64,000 nucleotides of DNA from Thermoanaerobacter kivui (GCF_000763575.1 NZ_CP009170.1:149501-213500), one strand, 5' to 3'; numbered from the stretch's first letter, positions 24,426 to 33,138 are shown. Numbers and translations: made by a program. Notes: generated by a model not told the origin, from the sequence alone.

Positions 24426-25262
24426 GTGAAAATAAAGAAGGAAAATTTAATAAAATTTTTTGACAGAAAAGGATTTTACATTGTGTTATTTTTATGCGTT
24501 GTGGTAGTAGGGGCTACTGCCGTATATGTGACTAATAACAATTTAAAAAAATTGGCTGAGCTTAAAAAAGCGCAACAAGAAGAAATTAATTCAGTCGTTG
24601 AAAGCAATTGGGATTATGAAGAAGATTTGAAACAGGCTAAGGAAGAGAAAACAAACGATAATTTAGCTGCCACGATGACACAAGGCCCAAAAGAAGACAA
24701 AGGGGTGGTTTCTAGTAACGACACTGCAGACAAGAAAGAAGAAAAAACTAATACAGCTTATGAATCTCCTGCAAAAAGCAATGTAACTGGTACTAAAGTG
24801 AAGGCTGTCTTAACTACTACTCAGCCGGCTAAAACAGAAAAACAAATAGCTTCTTCAGCTTTGGTACTGTTAAAACCTGTTGATGGAGAAATAATATTAG
24901 AATTTGCGAAAGACAAACTTGTTTATTCCAAAACTCTTGATGAATGGACGACCCACAAAGGTATTGACATAAAAGCACCAGTTGGAAGTCCGGTACTGGC
25001 GGCGATGGAGGGAATTGTGACTAAGGTGTATAAAGATGAAAGGTTGGGGAATACTGTTGACATAAAAAGCGGCAAATTTGAGACTCGATATGCAAACCTT
25101 GAAGAAGATATTTCAGTTAAAGAGGGAGACAAAGTAGAAAAAGGACAACAGATAGGCAAGGTAGGCAAATCGGCTAAGTTTGAAATTGCAGAAGAACCTC
25201 ATGTACATTTTGAACTTTTAGAAAACGGAGTACACATTGACCCCTCAGTGTATTTTAAATAA
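24426..25262 (+). CDS. spoIIQ: SpoIIQ-type M23 (LytM) domain protein
   Basis: This 278-residue protein has one N-terminal membrane helix (about residues 14-34), a charged coiled and linker segment with Thr/Asn-rich stretches, and a C-terminal LytM/M23 domain. The first zinc motif HKGID and the HVHFEL motif near the end are kept, but the usual Y-x-H-L stretch reads YANLEED, so the usual catalytic His is Asn. Position after spoIID and before spoIIID suggests the forespore half of the SpoIIQ-SpoIIIAH channel, where enzymatic activity is often dispensable. Start is GTG 24426, five bases after GGAGGTGA; the ORF can be read from 24411 but that TTG overlaps the site. Confidence 0.82.
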   Translation: MKIKKENLIKFFDRKGFYIVLFLCVVVVGATAVYVTNNNLKKLAELKKAQQEEINSVVESNWDYEEDLKQAKEEKTNDNLAATMTQGPKEDKGVVSSNDTADKKEEKTNTAYESPAKSNVTGTKVKAVLTTTQPAKTEKQIASSALVLLKPVDGEIILEFAKDKLVYSKTLDEWTTHKGIDIKAPVGSPVLAAMEGIVTKVYKDERLGNTVDIKSGKFETRYANLEEDISVKEGDKVEKGQQIGKVGKSAKFEIAEEPHVHFELLENGVHIDPSVYFK

Positions 25263-25270
25263 AAAGTCTA

Positions 25271-25306
25271 AAGACTTGAATACGCATGGTATTCAAGTCT
25301 TTTTGT
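25271..25306 (+). terminator. Terminator after spoIIQ
   Basis: AAGACTTGAATAC (25271-25283) pairs perfectly over 13 bases with GTATTCAAGTCTT (25289-25301), followed by a T tract. Confidence 0.88.
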
Positions 25307-25314
25307 TTTTTAGA

Positions 25315-25347
25315 AAATATTCTAATGGTTTTATTTCGGCATATACA
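25315..25347 (+). promoter_or_regulatory. Possible sigma-E promoter of spoIIID
   Basis: AAATATT (25315-25321) and CATATACA (25340-25347), 18 bases apart, resemble the sigma-E -35 (K-M-ATATT) and -10 (CATACA-M-T) elements upstream of spoIIID, a sigma-E gene in Bacillus. AT-rich sequence makes chance matches likely. Confidence 0.3.
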
Positions 25348-25381
25348 TATATTGAGAAAATTTAATAAGGGGGTTTTTGTA

Positions 25382-25642
25382 TTGAAAGACTACATTGAAG
25401 AGAGAACATTAGAGATATCAAAATACATAATAGAACACAAAGCGACGGTGAGGGAAGCGGCGAAAGTTTTTGGGGTTAGCAAAAGTACAGTTCACAAAGA
25501 TGTCACAGAGAGGCTTCCCGATATAAATTTTGAATTATACAAGGAAGTTAGAGAAATACTTAGCAAAAACAAGGCGGAAAGGCATATAAGGGGAGGCAAA
25601 GCGACAAAGATAAAATATCAAAGGGCAAATAATAAATTTTGA
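25382..25642 (+). CDS. spoIIID: Sporulation transcriptional regulator SpoIIID
   Basis: This 86-residue helix-turn-helix protein regulates mother-cell genes after engulfment, activating and repressing parts of the sigma-E regulon. The start KDYIEERTLEISKYIIEHKATVREAAKVFGVSKSTVHKDV follows the family closely, with the HTH at about residues 22-42 (in two parts: TVREAAKVF and GVSKSTVHKD). The basic C-terminal tail is present. Start is TTG 25382, eight bases after AAGGGGG; longer upstream reading adds non-homologous residues running through a terminator. It precedes mbl as in Bacillus. Confidence 0.95.
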   Translation: MKDYIEERTLEISKYIIEHKATVREAAKVFGVSKSTVHKDVTERLPDINFELYKEVREILSKNKAERHIRGGKATKIKYQRANNKF

Positions 25643-25696
25643 AAACAAAAAGAGGATTTTGTAAGTTTGTAGCGAAATAATAAATTGATAATAAAT

Positions 25697-25723
25697 TAAA
25701 CATTTCGGCATCAATGTCGATAA
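25697..25723 (+). promoter_or_regulatory. Sigma-D promoter of the mbl-flagellar operon
   Basis: TAAA (25697-25700), 15 bases, then GTCGATAA (25716-25723). This matches the Bacillus sigma-D pattern TAAA-N15-GCCGATAT with T for C at the second -10 base. It lies 50 bases before mbl and upstream of flhO, flhP and a rod-binding gene. Confidence 0.7.
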
Positions 25724-25772
25724 TTTTAATGGATGCCACTTTTGTCGAAATACAGAAGAAGGGTGTGTTTAA

Positions 25773-26789
25773 ATGTTTGCGATTTCAAAAGATATAGGAA
25801 TAGACCTCGGCACGGCATCTGTTCTTGTCTACATAAAAGGGGAAGGAATAATTTTAAAAGAGCCTTCGGTTGTTGCAATTGATAGAAACACCAATAAAGT
25901 TCTTGCAGTTGGTGAAGAGGCTCAAAGGATGGTAGGCAGAACGCCGGGGAATATATTAGCGATAAAGCCTATGAAGGCGGGGGTAATTTCTGACTACGAT
26001 GTAACAGAAAAAATGCTGAGGTATTTTATCCATAAAGCCTGTGGCAGCAGATTTTTATTAAGGCCGCGTATAATGATTTGTGTTCCCAGTGGGGTGACAC
26101 AAGTAGAAAAAAGAGCCGTCATTGATGCAGCATTACAGGCAGGGGCGAGGAAAGCGTATCTCATTGAAGAACCCATTGCGGCAGCTATAGGAGCGGGGTT
26201 GGATATATCGAAACCCTGTGGAAATATGATTGTGGATATTGGGGGAGGCACCACTGACATAGCTGTAATTTCTCTAGGTAGTTCAGTGGTGTCTAAAAAT
26301 ATTAAAGTAGCAGGGGACAATTTTGATGAGGCAATTATTCGATATATGAGGAAAAAGCATCATATCATAATAGGGGAAAGGACAGCAGAGGAGATAAAAA
26401 TAACTATCGGTACGGCTTATTTTGATGGCAATGAAGAAAAAATGTTGGTTAAAGGACGAAGTTTGATTTCAGGTTTGCCTCAAAACGTAGAAGTTACTTC
26501 CAGTGAAATATGTGAAGCATTAAGAGAGTTACTTGAAGAGATTGTGGAAGCAGTCCATAGTGTATTAGAAAGAACGCCTCCTGAATTAGCTGCGGATATA
26601 AGTGACAGAGGCATAATACTTACAGGAGGAGGAGCATTACTTAAGGGAATGGATAAACTTTTAAGGGAGAGAATGAATACTCCTGTATATATGGCAAACG
26701 ACCCTGTGAGCTGTGTCGCTTTAGGGGCGGGAAAAGCATTGGAGTCATTAGAAATATTAGAAAAGTCAGAAACAATCATTGATGCTTAA
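25773..26789 (+). CDS. mbl: MreB/Mbl actin-like shape protein
   Basis: This 338-residue cytoplasmic actin homologue forms membrane-associated filaments guiding lateral wall synthesis. Phosphate-1 motif DIGIDLGTASVLVYI (about residues 6-20), phosphate-2 VDIGGGTTDIAVI (about 156-168) and the GGGALLKGMD adenosine motif (about 288-297) are intact. The order spoIIID-mbl-flhO-flhP is the same as in Bacillus subtilis, which is why I use mbl rather than mreB. Here it lies downstream of a sigma-D promoter, coupling it to flagellar rod genes 25 bases further on. Confidence 0.93.
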   Translation: MFAISKDIGIDLGTASVLVYIKGEGIILKEPSVVAIDRNTNKVLAVGEEAQRMVGRTPGNILAIKPMKAGVISDYDVTEKMLRYFIHKACGSRFLLRPRIMICVPSGVTQVEKRAVIDAALQAGARKAYLIEEPIAAAIGAGLDISKPCGNMIVDIGGGTTDIAVISLGSSVVSKNIKVAGDNFDEAIIRYMRKKHHIIIGERTAEEIKITIGTAYFDGNEEKMLVKGRSLISGLPQNVEVTSSEICEALRELLEEIVEAVHSVLERTPPELAADISDRGIILTGGGALLKGMDKLLRERMNTPVYMANDPVSCVALGAGKALESLEILEKSETIIDA

Positions 26790-26813
26790 AACTTAGATAA
26801 GAAGGTGAAGGTT

Positions 26814-27569
26814 GTGTTAAGAGGGCTTTATACTGCGTCTTCTGGCATGATTACCCAGACAAAAATAATGGATGTTTTAGCAAATAACCTTGCAAATGTT
26901 AATACTGTCGGGTATAAAAAAGATGTTGTTGTCACTTCTTCTTTTCCGAATTTCGAAGTAACGAGGTATGGCGGTGACAATATACCTCCTAATGGAAAAA
27001 TCGGGAGAATGGATTACGGCGTATTGATTGACACTTTTTATACAAATTTTGAAGAAGGGGTGCTGTACCAAACAAAGGGTAAATTGGACTTTGCAATAGA
27101 TGGGAATGGCTTTTTTGTGGTGGACACTCCCAATGGTCAAAGATATACGAGAGACGGCTGTTTTACCTTGTCAAGAGATGGATATCTGGTAACACAAGAG
27201 GGGTATATTGTAGAAGGGGAAAATGGCCCGATTCAATTGTCACAAGGGGATATTTCTGTTGATGAGACAGGCAATATAATAAACAATGACCAGTTGGTGG
27301 ACAGGCTTAGAATTGTAGACTTTAGTAATTACGATGGTTTAAGGAAAGAAGGCAATAATTTGTTTTTTATAGATAACAGTGCCAATGTACAAGTTATTCC
27401 TGCAACAGGGAAAATAAAGCAAGGTTTTTTAGAACAGTCAAATGTGAATTCAGTTAAAGAAATGGTAAATATGATAAGCGTGATGAGAAATTATGAATCT
27501 AATCAAAAGGTTGTCATTGCTTTTGACGAGACTCTTGGAAAAGCTGTCAACGAAGTTGGAAAAGTATAA
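26814..27569 (+). CDS. flhO: Flagellar basal-body rod/hook protein FlhO
   Basis: This 251-residue protein belongs to the FlgF/FlgG family of axial rod proteins. The N-terminal signature LRGLYTASSGMITQ and the ANNLANVNTVGYKKD block (about residues 21-35) are typical, and the C-terminal coiled segment with the SNVNSVKEMVNMISVMRNYESNQK motif closes the family pattern (in pieces: EMVNMISVMRNYE). Start is GTG 26814, giving MLRGLY as in Bacillus FlhO, after AAGAAGGTGAAG. It pairs with flhP five bases downstream of its stop. The proteins would be exported through the flagellar type III system; a signal peptide is absent, as expected. Confidence 0.9.
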   Translation: MLRGLYTASSGMITQTKIMDVLANNLANVNTVGYKKDVVVTSSFPNFEVTRYGGDNIPPNGKIGRMDYGVLIDTFYTNFEEGVLYQTKGKLDFAIDGNGFFVVDTPNGQRYTRDGCFTLSRDGYLVTQEGYIVEGENGPIQLSQGDISVDETGNIINNDQLVDRLRIVDFSNYDGLRKEGNNLFFIDNSANVQVIPATGKIKQGFLEQSNVNSVKEMVNMISVMRNYESNQKVVIAFDETLGKAVNEVGKV

Positions 27570-27583
27570 GGAGGATGAAAATT

Positions 27584-28384
27584 ATGATGAGGGCATTGTG
27601 GTCTGCAGCAACTGGCATGACTGCTCAGCAACTTAACGTAGATGTTATCGCGAATAATCTTGCGAATGTAAATACTACTGCTTTTAAAAGAGATAGGGCC
27701 GAATTTAAAGATTTAATATATCAAACTTTACAAAGAGAAAACGTATATGGTGGACAAGGTAAACCTGTCAATATGCAAGTAGGGGTAGGTGTGAGACCTT
27801 CAGCAATTGTAAAAGATTTTACGGAAGGAAGCCTCCAGCAGACAGAGAATCCTTTGGATTTGGCATTGGATGGAGAAGGCTTTTTTGCTGTGTTAGGACC
27901 GGATGACAAAGTTTATTACACGAGAGATGGAAGTTTTAAATTAAGTGCTGACGGCAGCACTTTAATGCTTGTAACTGCTGACGGTTATCCCGTATTAAAT
28001 GACAGCGGTAATCCCATAGTTTTTGACAGCACTGAAAAAGACATATCAGTATCACCTATGGGGGTAATAAGCGTAAAAAACCCTGACGGAACTACTCAGG
28101 AAATAGCTACTTTGGGGATTTATAATTTTGTCAATCCACAGGGCCTTTTAAGTGTAGGTAGTAATCTCTATGAGCCAACAGAAGCCTCAGGACAGCCTGG
28201 TACAAGAGATGACTTTCAAGGAAGAATGGGCAAAGTCATGCAAGGATTTTTGGAAACTTCAAATGTTCAAGTAGTAAGAGAAATGGTGGATATGATTGCC
28301 GCACAAAGAGCTTATGAGATAAATTCAAAAGCTATACAAGCAGCCGACGAAATGCTGGGCATTGCAAATAATCTAAAAAGATAG
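27584..28384 (+). CDS. flhP: Flagellar rod protein FlhP/FlgG family
   Basis: This 266-residue distal rod-type protein starts MRALWSAATGMTAQQLN and has the family motif ANNLANVNTTAFKRD (about residues 23-37). The central domain has the LDLALDGEGFFAV stretch (about 92-104) and the C-terminus carries ETSNVQVVREMVDMIAAQR plus a coiled tail. The start is ATG 27584, since AGGAGG at 27569-27574 overlaps the earlier ATG 27575. It follows flhO immediately and precedes a FlgJ-like gene, forming a small rod operon. Confidence 0.92.
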   Translation: MMRALWSAATGMTAQQLNVDVIANNLANVNTTAFKRDRAEFKDLIYQTLQRENVYGGQGKPVNMQVGVGVRPSAIVKDFTEGSLQQTENPLDLALDGEGFFAVLGPDDKVYYTRDGSFKLSADGSTLMLVTADGYPVLNDSGNPIVFDSTEKDISVSPMGVISVKNPDGTTQEIATLGIYNFVNPQGLLSVGSNLYEPTEASGQPGTRDDFQGRMGKVMQGFLETSNVQVVREMVDMIAAQRAYEINSKAIQAADEMLGIANNLKR

Positions 28385-28409
28385 CTATAACTGAAAGGGA
28401 TGACCTTAC

Positions 28410-28742
28410 ATGGTGATAAATCCTATAGATAATATGACGAATAAACTACAAATTAATTTGCAAAAAGATGGAAGTGATTTTGAACGAATAATACAACAGG
28501 CGATAAAAGACAAAGACAGTAAAAAGCTTAAAGAAGCATGTCAGCAATTAGAAGCAACTTTTATAGGGCTTATGTTAAATGAGATGAGAAAGACAATTCC
28601 AGAAGACCCATTGACGGGAGATAGCCTAGCAAATGATATTTTTACTTCTATGTTATATGATAAATATGCTGAAATGTTGGCTCAAAATGGATCTTTTGGA
28701 CTGGCTGACCAAATATATAATCAACTTTCTAAGAAAGTGTGA
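28410..28742 (+). CDS. FlgJ-type rod-binding domain protein
   Basis: This 110-residue protein matches the N-terminal rod-binding half of FlgJ without the muramidase half: KLKEACQQLEATFIGLMLNEMRKT (read as LKEACQQLEATFI and LMLNEMRKT, about residues 38-61), then an acidic PLTGDS and a YAEMLAQNGSFGLADQIY segment (about 87-104). FlgJ-like proteins act as rod caps during basal-body assembly. It ends the mbl-flhO-flhP operon just before a terminator. Start is ATG 28410 after AAAGGGATGA. Confidence 0.82.
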   Translation: MVINPIDNMTNKLQINLQKDGSDFERIIQQAIKDKDSKKLKEACQQLEATFIGLMLNEMRKTIPEDPLTGDSLANDIFTSMLYDKYAEMLAQNGSFGLADQIYNQLSKKV

Positions 28743-28762
28743 AAGGGCGCTTGCCCTTTTTA
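28742..28762 (+). terminator. Terminator of the flagellar operon
   Basis: AAAGGGC (28742-28748) pairs with GCCCTTT (28753-28759), followed by T-rich sequence. The arm begins within the last codon of the upstream gene. Confidence 0.85.
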
Positions 28763-28777
28763 TTTTTCATTTTTTTG

Positions 28778-28786
28778 TGATATAAT
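28778..28786 (+). promoter_or_regulatory. Extended -10 promoter of fabZ
   Basis: TGA-TATAAT, an extended -10 without a clear -35, 62 bases before fabZ. The same TGATATAAT string serves nagA (43025) and trmL (53410). Confidence 0.55.
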
Positions 28787-28847
28787 CAATGATAAGCCAC
28801 TGTTTTGTCATATCTTCTAATTCCGATAAAAAGAGGTGAAACATAGG

Positions 28848-29276
28848 GTGGAAAATAAAAACATAAGAAAAATTCTTCCTCATAGATATCCTTTTTTATT
28901 AGTGGATAGAATAATAGAAATTGAAGAAGGTAAAAAAGCTGTTGGAATAAAAAATGTGACCGCTAATGAACCTTTTTTTCAAGGGCATTTTCCAGACAAT
29001 CCGATAATGCCAGGAGTTCTTATTGTTGAGGCATTGGCACAAGTAGCCGGGATTGCTGTTATGAATATAGAAGAGTTTAAAGGTAAATTAGGGCTTTTTA
29101 CAGGTATTGATAAATGTCGCTTCAAAAAAGTGGTAAGGCCTGGTGACCAACTTGTTTTAGAAGTTTTAATAGATTCTATAAAGATGGGGCTCGTAAAAGC
29201 TAAAGGTGCTGCAAAAGTTGGAGATGAAGTTGTAGCTACTGCAGAGCTTATGTTTATAATGACTGAAGAAAATTAA
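28848..29276 (+). CDS. fabZ: 3-hydroxyacyl-ACP dehydratase
   Basis: This 142-residue hot-dog fold enzyme dehydrates beta-hydroxyacyl-ACP in fatty-acid elongation. It shows the FabZ signature [14 protein letters not shown] (about residues 7-20), catalytic His in [13 protein letters not shown] (about 46-58) and Glu in [10 protein letters not shown] (about 60-69). Start is GTG 28848, seven bases after AAAAGAGGTGAA; the GTG at 28836 overlaps the site. The other fab genes are not nearby. It is followed by murJ after 12 bases, a common clostridial pairing. Confidence 0.95.
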   Translation: MENKNIRKILPHRYPFLLVDRIIEIEEGKKAVGIKNVTANEPFFQGHFPDNPIMPGVLIVEALAQVAGIAVMNIEEFKGKLGLFTGIDKCRFKKVVRPGDQLVLEVLIDSIKMGLVKAKGAAKVGDEVVATAELMFIMTEEN

Positions 29277-29288
29277 GGAGTTGTATGT

Positions 29289-30854
29289 ATGTCGACGGCT
29301 AAAAAAACTGTAAAAGCGGCTAGCGTCATAATGATAATAACTCTACTGAGTAAAGTATTTGGATTTTTGAGAGATATGGCTTTAGCTTCCCAATTTGGTA
29401 CATCTGTTTCCATGGATGCATATAATATGGCGACTGTCATACCTATGATACTTTTTGCGGCGGTAACTGCTTCAATAGCTACTACTGTTGTGCCAATATT
29501 TACTGAATATTTGCAAAAAGAGGGAAAGCAAAAGGCTTTTGATTTTATAAATAACCTTTTAGGTGTGGTATTAATTTCGACTGTAATTTTAACTTTCTTA
29601 GGTTTCATATTTGCACCTTATATAGTAAAATTTGTAGCGCCAGCTTTTACAGGGGAAAAATTTGAGTTGACAGTTAAACTTACGACTATATTATTACCTA
29701 CAATGGTGTTAATAGCTGCATCTAATATTTTCACTGGTGCTCTTCAGGCGATGGAACATTTTACTGTTCCTGCTATGATAGGTATACCTTACAATATTAT
29801 CGTAATAACAGTAGCAATTTTATATGGGAGCAAATTTGGGATTACGATAGTAGCTTATTCTATAATTATTGCTACTTTCATACAAGCATTAATGCAATTG
29901 CCTGTTTTATACAAATTAGGTTACAAATTCAAGTTGAGAGTGAATTTTAAAGATGAAGGAGTAAAAAAAGTAATTGTATTGGCTATGCCTGTGTTAATAG
30001 GCACGGGAATTCAAGTTATAAACGTATATGTAGACAGAGTAATAGCTTCCTTTTTGCCAGATGGAAGCATTGCAGCATTAAATTATGCGAATAGACTTAA
30101 TATGTTTGCCCTTGGGATATTTTCAACAGCGATTGCCACTGTCATATATCCTGTGTTGTCAAAACACTCGGTATCCGAGAATAAAGAAGGATTTTTAAAA
30201 GGGTTGAATCTTGCAGTAAATGCAATTTTATACGTCTTAATACCTGTTTCAGTCGGTGCAATGGTATTAAGAGTGCCTATAATAAAAGTATTGTTCGAAA
30301 GAGGAGCTTTTGATGAGAGGTCGACATATCTTACTTCTATCGCGCTTTTTTATTTTTCCATAGGAATGACTGCTTATGGGCTAAGGGATGTTTTAAGCAG
30401 AAGTTTTTACTCTATGAAAGATACAAAAACACCTATGATAAATGGGGCAATGGCCGTCTTATTGAACATTGTGCTTAATCTGATTTTAGTAAGGTATTTA
30501 CAACTTGGTGGACTTGCGCTTTCTACTTCTATTGCAGCTATATTTACAACGTTTCTTTTATTTACTTCATTAAAAAAGAAAATCGGAAGAATAGGCGGAA
30601 AATCTATGTTCATGAGTTTTTTAAGGGCGATGTTTGCATCAATTATCATGGGTATTACAGTACATTTTGTGTATAATAATTTGATTATTAGGATGCCTTC
30701 AGATAGGATGATTTATGAAGCTATAGCTTTATTTATAACCATATTAATTGGTGCTGTAATTTATTCTGCCATTGTCTTAATAAGTGACAAATCTGCCCTC
30801 TCTTATTTCAAAAGGGTCATAAGATTTGTAAATTCTAAACTCGTGAGAAATTAA
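29289..30854 (+). CDS. murJ: Lipid II flippase MurJ
   Basis: This 521-residue protein of the MOP/MVF family has about fourteen membrane helices. MurJ moves lipid II from the inner to the outer face of the membrane. The N-terminus shows MIITLLSKVFGFLRDMALASQFG (the SKVFGFLRD motif, about residues 18-26), and the central YANRLNMFALGIFSTAIATVIYP stretch (family PLGLFGVAIATVLLP-like, about 258-280) is present. Length is normal. It is preceded by AAGGAG and lies in a short operon with fabZ. In some Firmicutes Amj substitutes for MurJ; that gene is not seen here. Confidence 0.92.
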   Translation: MSTAKKTVKAASVIMIITLLSKVFGFLRDMALASQFGTSVSMDAYNMATVIPMILFAAVTASIATTVVPIFTEYLQKEGKQKAFDFINNLLGVVLISTVILTFLGFIFAPYIVKFVAPAFTGEKFELTVKLTTILLPTMVLIAASNIFTGALQAMEHFTVPAMIGIPYNIIVITVAILYGSKFGITIVAYSIIIATFIQALMQLPVLYKLGYKFKLRVNFKDEGVKKVIVLAMPVLIGTGIQVINVYVDRVIASFLPDGSIAALNYANRLNMFALGIFSTAIATVIYPVLSKHSVSENKEGFLKGLNLAVNAILYVLIPVSVGAMVLRVPIIKVLFERGAFDERSTYLTSIALFYFSIGMTAYGLRDVLSRSFYSMKDTKTPMINGAMAVLLNIVLNLILVRYLQLGGLALSTSIAAIFTTFLLFTSLKKKIGRIGGKSMFMSFLRAMFASIIMGITVHFVYNNLIIRMPSDRMIYEAIALFITILIGAVIYSAIVLISDKSALSYFKRVIRFVNSKLVRN

Positions 30855-30875
30855 TTTTGTAAATGAGGTGGTGTT

Positions 30876-31994
30876 ATGAAGTCAAAGGTATATTTTTACA
30901 ACATGAGGGCAAACAAAGCTACCAGTAGTTTGTCTTCCAAAGTAGCAAGGATTTTCGATGTAGCAGGGTTTAAAAATATTTTTTCTAAAAATGACCTTGT
31001 GGCTATCAAAATTCACTTTGGAGAAAAAGGGAATAATGCATACATAAATCCCATATATGTGAGAAAGATTGTTGATAAAGTCAAAAGTTATGGTGGCAAG
31101 CCATTTTTGACGGATACAAATACTCTTTACAAAGGCAGCCGTTCAAATGCAGTTGACCATTTGGTGACAGCAATTGAAAATGGTTTTGCATATGCTGTTG
31201 TGAACGCACCAATAATAATTGCTGACGGTATTTTAAGCAAAGACTCTGTAGAAGTGAAAATTGATAAAAAGCATTTTGACACTGTAAAGATTGCTTCAAA
31301 TATTTTCTTTGCAAACTCGATGATTGTGATGTCACATTTTAAAGGTCATGAATTGGCTGGCTTTGGAGGAGCTATCAAAAACTTAGCTATGGGGTGTGCA
31401 CCTGCGGCAGGAAAACAACAGCAGCATTCAACAGTGCAGCCTGTCGTAGGAAAGGGATGTACCGCATGTCAAATGTGCATCAGGAATTGCCCCGTAAATG
31501 CGATATCTTTGGTCAATGGTTCAGCTTATATTGACCCTTCTATATGTATAGGGTGTGGAGAATGCGTGTCTATTTGTCAATATGGTGTCATAAAGCCTCA
31601 ATGGGGAACTGATATGGATGCTTTTGTAGAGAGAATGACGGAATATGCTTATGGCGCTTATTTTACAAAAAAAGGCAAAATTGCGTTTATAAATTTTGTC
31701 ATGAATGTTACACCACTTTGCGATTGTACGCCTTGGAGCGATGCGCCGATTGTCCCTGACATAGGAATATTGGCTTCCTTTGACCCTGTTGCCATAGATC
31801 AGGCAAGCTATGACCTTGTGAATCAGCAATTTGGCCACAAAGGCGCAGCTTTAGAAGAAGCGGGATATGGCATGAATCCAGGAGAAGACAAATTTAAAGC
31901 ATTGCACCCTGAGACTAAGGGAGAATTGCAATTAAAATATGGAGAAGAAATTGGCTTGGGTACAAGAGATTATGAACTTGTTGAACTAAAATAG
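30876..31994 (+). CDS. DUF362 protein with two 4Fe-4S clusters
   Basis: The 372-residue protein has a DUF362 domain in two parts around a ferredoxin insert with two 4Fe-4S motifs: CTACQMCIRNCP (about residues 194-205) and CIGCGECVSICQ (about 224-235). Motifs VAIKIHFGEKG (about 43-53) and a conserved SHFKGHELAGFGGAIKNLAMG stretch (GHELAGFGGAIKNLAMG, about 154-170) mark the family. It likely carries electrons or modifies a protein partner in the cytoplasm; the reaction is not known. A terminator follows directly. Confidence 0.85.
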   Translation: MKSKVYFYNMRANKATSSLSSKVARIFDVAGFKNIFSKNDLVAIKIHFGEKGNNAYINPIYVRKIVDKVKSYGGKPFLTDTNTLYKGSRSNAVDHLVTAIENGFAYAVVNAPIIIADGILSKDSVEVKIDKKHFDTVKIASNIFFANSMIVMSHFKGHELAGFGGAIKNLAMGCAPAAGKQQQHSTVQPVVGKGCTACQMCIRNCPVNAISLVNGSAYIDPSICIGCGECVSICQYGVIKPQWGTDMDAFVERMTEYAYGAYFTKKGKIAFINFVMNVTPLCDCTPWSDAPIVPDIGILASFDPVAIDQASYDLVNQQFGHKGAALEEAGYGMNPGEDKFKALHPETKGELQLKYGEEIGLGTRDYELVELK

Positions 31995-32016
31995 TAGGTT
32001 AATCCTGCTATTTTTT
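31992..32016 (+). terminator. Terminator after the DUF362 gene
   Basis: TAGTAGG (31992-31998) pairs with CCTGCTA (32004-32010) with one G-T pair, followed by TTTTTT. Confidence 0.75.
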
Positions 32017-32086
32017 AATAATTTTTAGTGACTTATGAGAACGTTTGTAGTATTATATAATTAAAGAGGGGTGGGGAGGGGGATTT

Positions 32087-32245
32087 ATGGAAAAATATTT
32101 TGTTCTTGCTTCTATTATAGCAGTAATTACCTTTGTGCTATTTTTAATAGCCTCGGTCCTTTTTGTGCAATGGACAAATAAACTTTTCGGAATTGAAGAA
32201 AATAAAAAAGAAAAAGAGAAAAGGAAAGATAAGTTACACAGTTGA
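32087..32245 (+). CDS. Small single-helix membrane protein (52 aa)
   Basis: I do not recognise this gene. A strong ribosome site (GGGAGGGGGA) precedes ATG 32087. The product is MEKYF followed by a hydrophobic helix of about 22 residues, then WTNKLFGIEENKK and a Lys/Glu-rich tail. The topology is a small bitopic protein with a charged cytoplasmic end. It lies 15 bases before pgeF, so they form an operon, with a TATAAT at 32056-32061 as probable -10. It could be a regulator or assembly factor; no function can be read from the sequence. Confidence 0.7.
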   Translation: MEKYFVLASIIAVITFVLFLIASVLFVQWTNKLFGIEENKKEKEKRKDKLHS

Positions 32246-32260
32246 TAAAGGAGTGATACT

Positions 32261-33073
32261 TTGGAAGTAGGTTTTAAAAGGAATGAGGTAAAAGGAGTAG
32301 TTTTTTACACAATACCTTCTTTTGAAAGGACGGGGCTTGTCAAACACCTTTTTACTACTCGGATTGGGGGTGTAAGCAAAGGCAAATACGCTTCCTTGAA
32401 TTTAAGCTTAAAAAGATATGACACTAAAGAGGAAGTCTATGAAAATTTTAAAATAATATGTGATATTGGCGGTTTTTCATATGAAGATATGGTTTTTTCA
32501 GACCAAGTTCATGGTAATGTTATAAGAAAAGTAACTTTAAAGGATAAAGGCAAAAACTTTGGTGGAAGTGATATCTCTGGTGTAGATGCCCTTATGACTA
32601 ATGAAAGAGGCATTCCTCTTGTTACATTTTATGCCGACTGTGTGCCTTTGTTTTTCTTAGACCCTGTCAAAAAAGTTATTGCCCTTGCACACGCAGGATG
32701 GAGAGGCACAGTAGCCTACATTGGGCCTAAAACAGTTAATGCCATGAAAGAAGAATACGGCTCAAATCCAAAAGATATACTTGTAGGGATAGGCCCTTCT
32801 ATATACCAATGCTGCTATGAAGTAGGTGATGATGTTGCGAATAAAATTAAAGATGCTATTGGTGAATGGGGAAAAGTTCTTGTGAAGAAGGCGGAGGGCA
32901 AATGGATACTGGATTTACAGCTTACAAACTACATTGAACTTATAAATACTGGCATACCTGATGAAAACATTACAGTAAGCCAAATGTGCACCCATTGCAA
33001 TAGTGAATTTTATTCCTATAGAAGAGACAAAGGCATGACAGGCAGTATGGCAGCTTTTATGGAACTTAGCTAG
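32261..33073 (+). CDS. pgeF: Peptidoglycan editing factor PgeF (YlmD/YfiH family)
   Basis: This 270-residue protein belongs to the multicopper-oxidase-like DUF152 family. Motifs are DQVHGNVI (about residues 86-93), YADCVPLFFLDP (about 127-138), AHAGWRGTVAYIG (about 146-158) and the C-terminal MCTHCNSEFYSYRRDKG (about 246-262), providing the His-Cys-His metal site. In Escherichia coli the orthologue YfiH corrects wrong amino acids in peptidoglycan precursors; other reports give purine nucleoside phosphorylase activity. Start is TTG 32261 after AAAGGAGTGAT. It lies outside the usual ftsZ-ylm locus. Confidence 0.9.
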   Translation: MEVGFKRNEVKGVVFYTIPSFERTGLVKHLFTTRIGGVSKGKYASLNLSLKRYDTKEEVYENFKIICDIGGFSYEDMVFSDQVHGNVIRKVTLKDKGKNFGGSDISGVDALMTNERGIPLVTFYADCVPLFFLDPVKKVIALAHAGWRGTVAYIGPKTVNAMKEEYGSNPKDILVGIGPSIYQCCYEVGDDVANKIKDAIGEWGKVLVKKAEGKWILDLQLTNYIELINTGIPDENITVSQMCTHCNSEFYSYRRDKGMTGSMAAFMELS

Positions 33074-33138
33074 TTTTTCTTTTATGATATTTGTCTAATA
33101 TATAAGTTAAAGAAATGGTTATTTGTGTTTTTTGCATA

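Noticed and set aside
28822-28829. TCCGATAA as a third sigma-D -10 before fabZ
   Set aside because: No TAAA stands 14-16 bases upstream, and an extended sigma-A -10 at 28778 explains expression.
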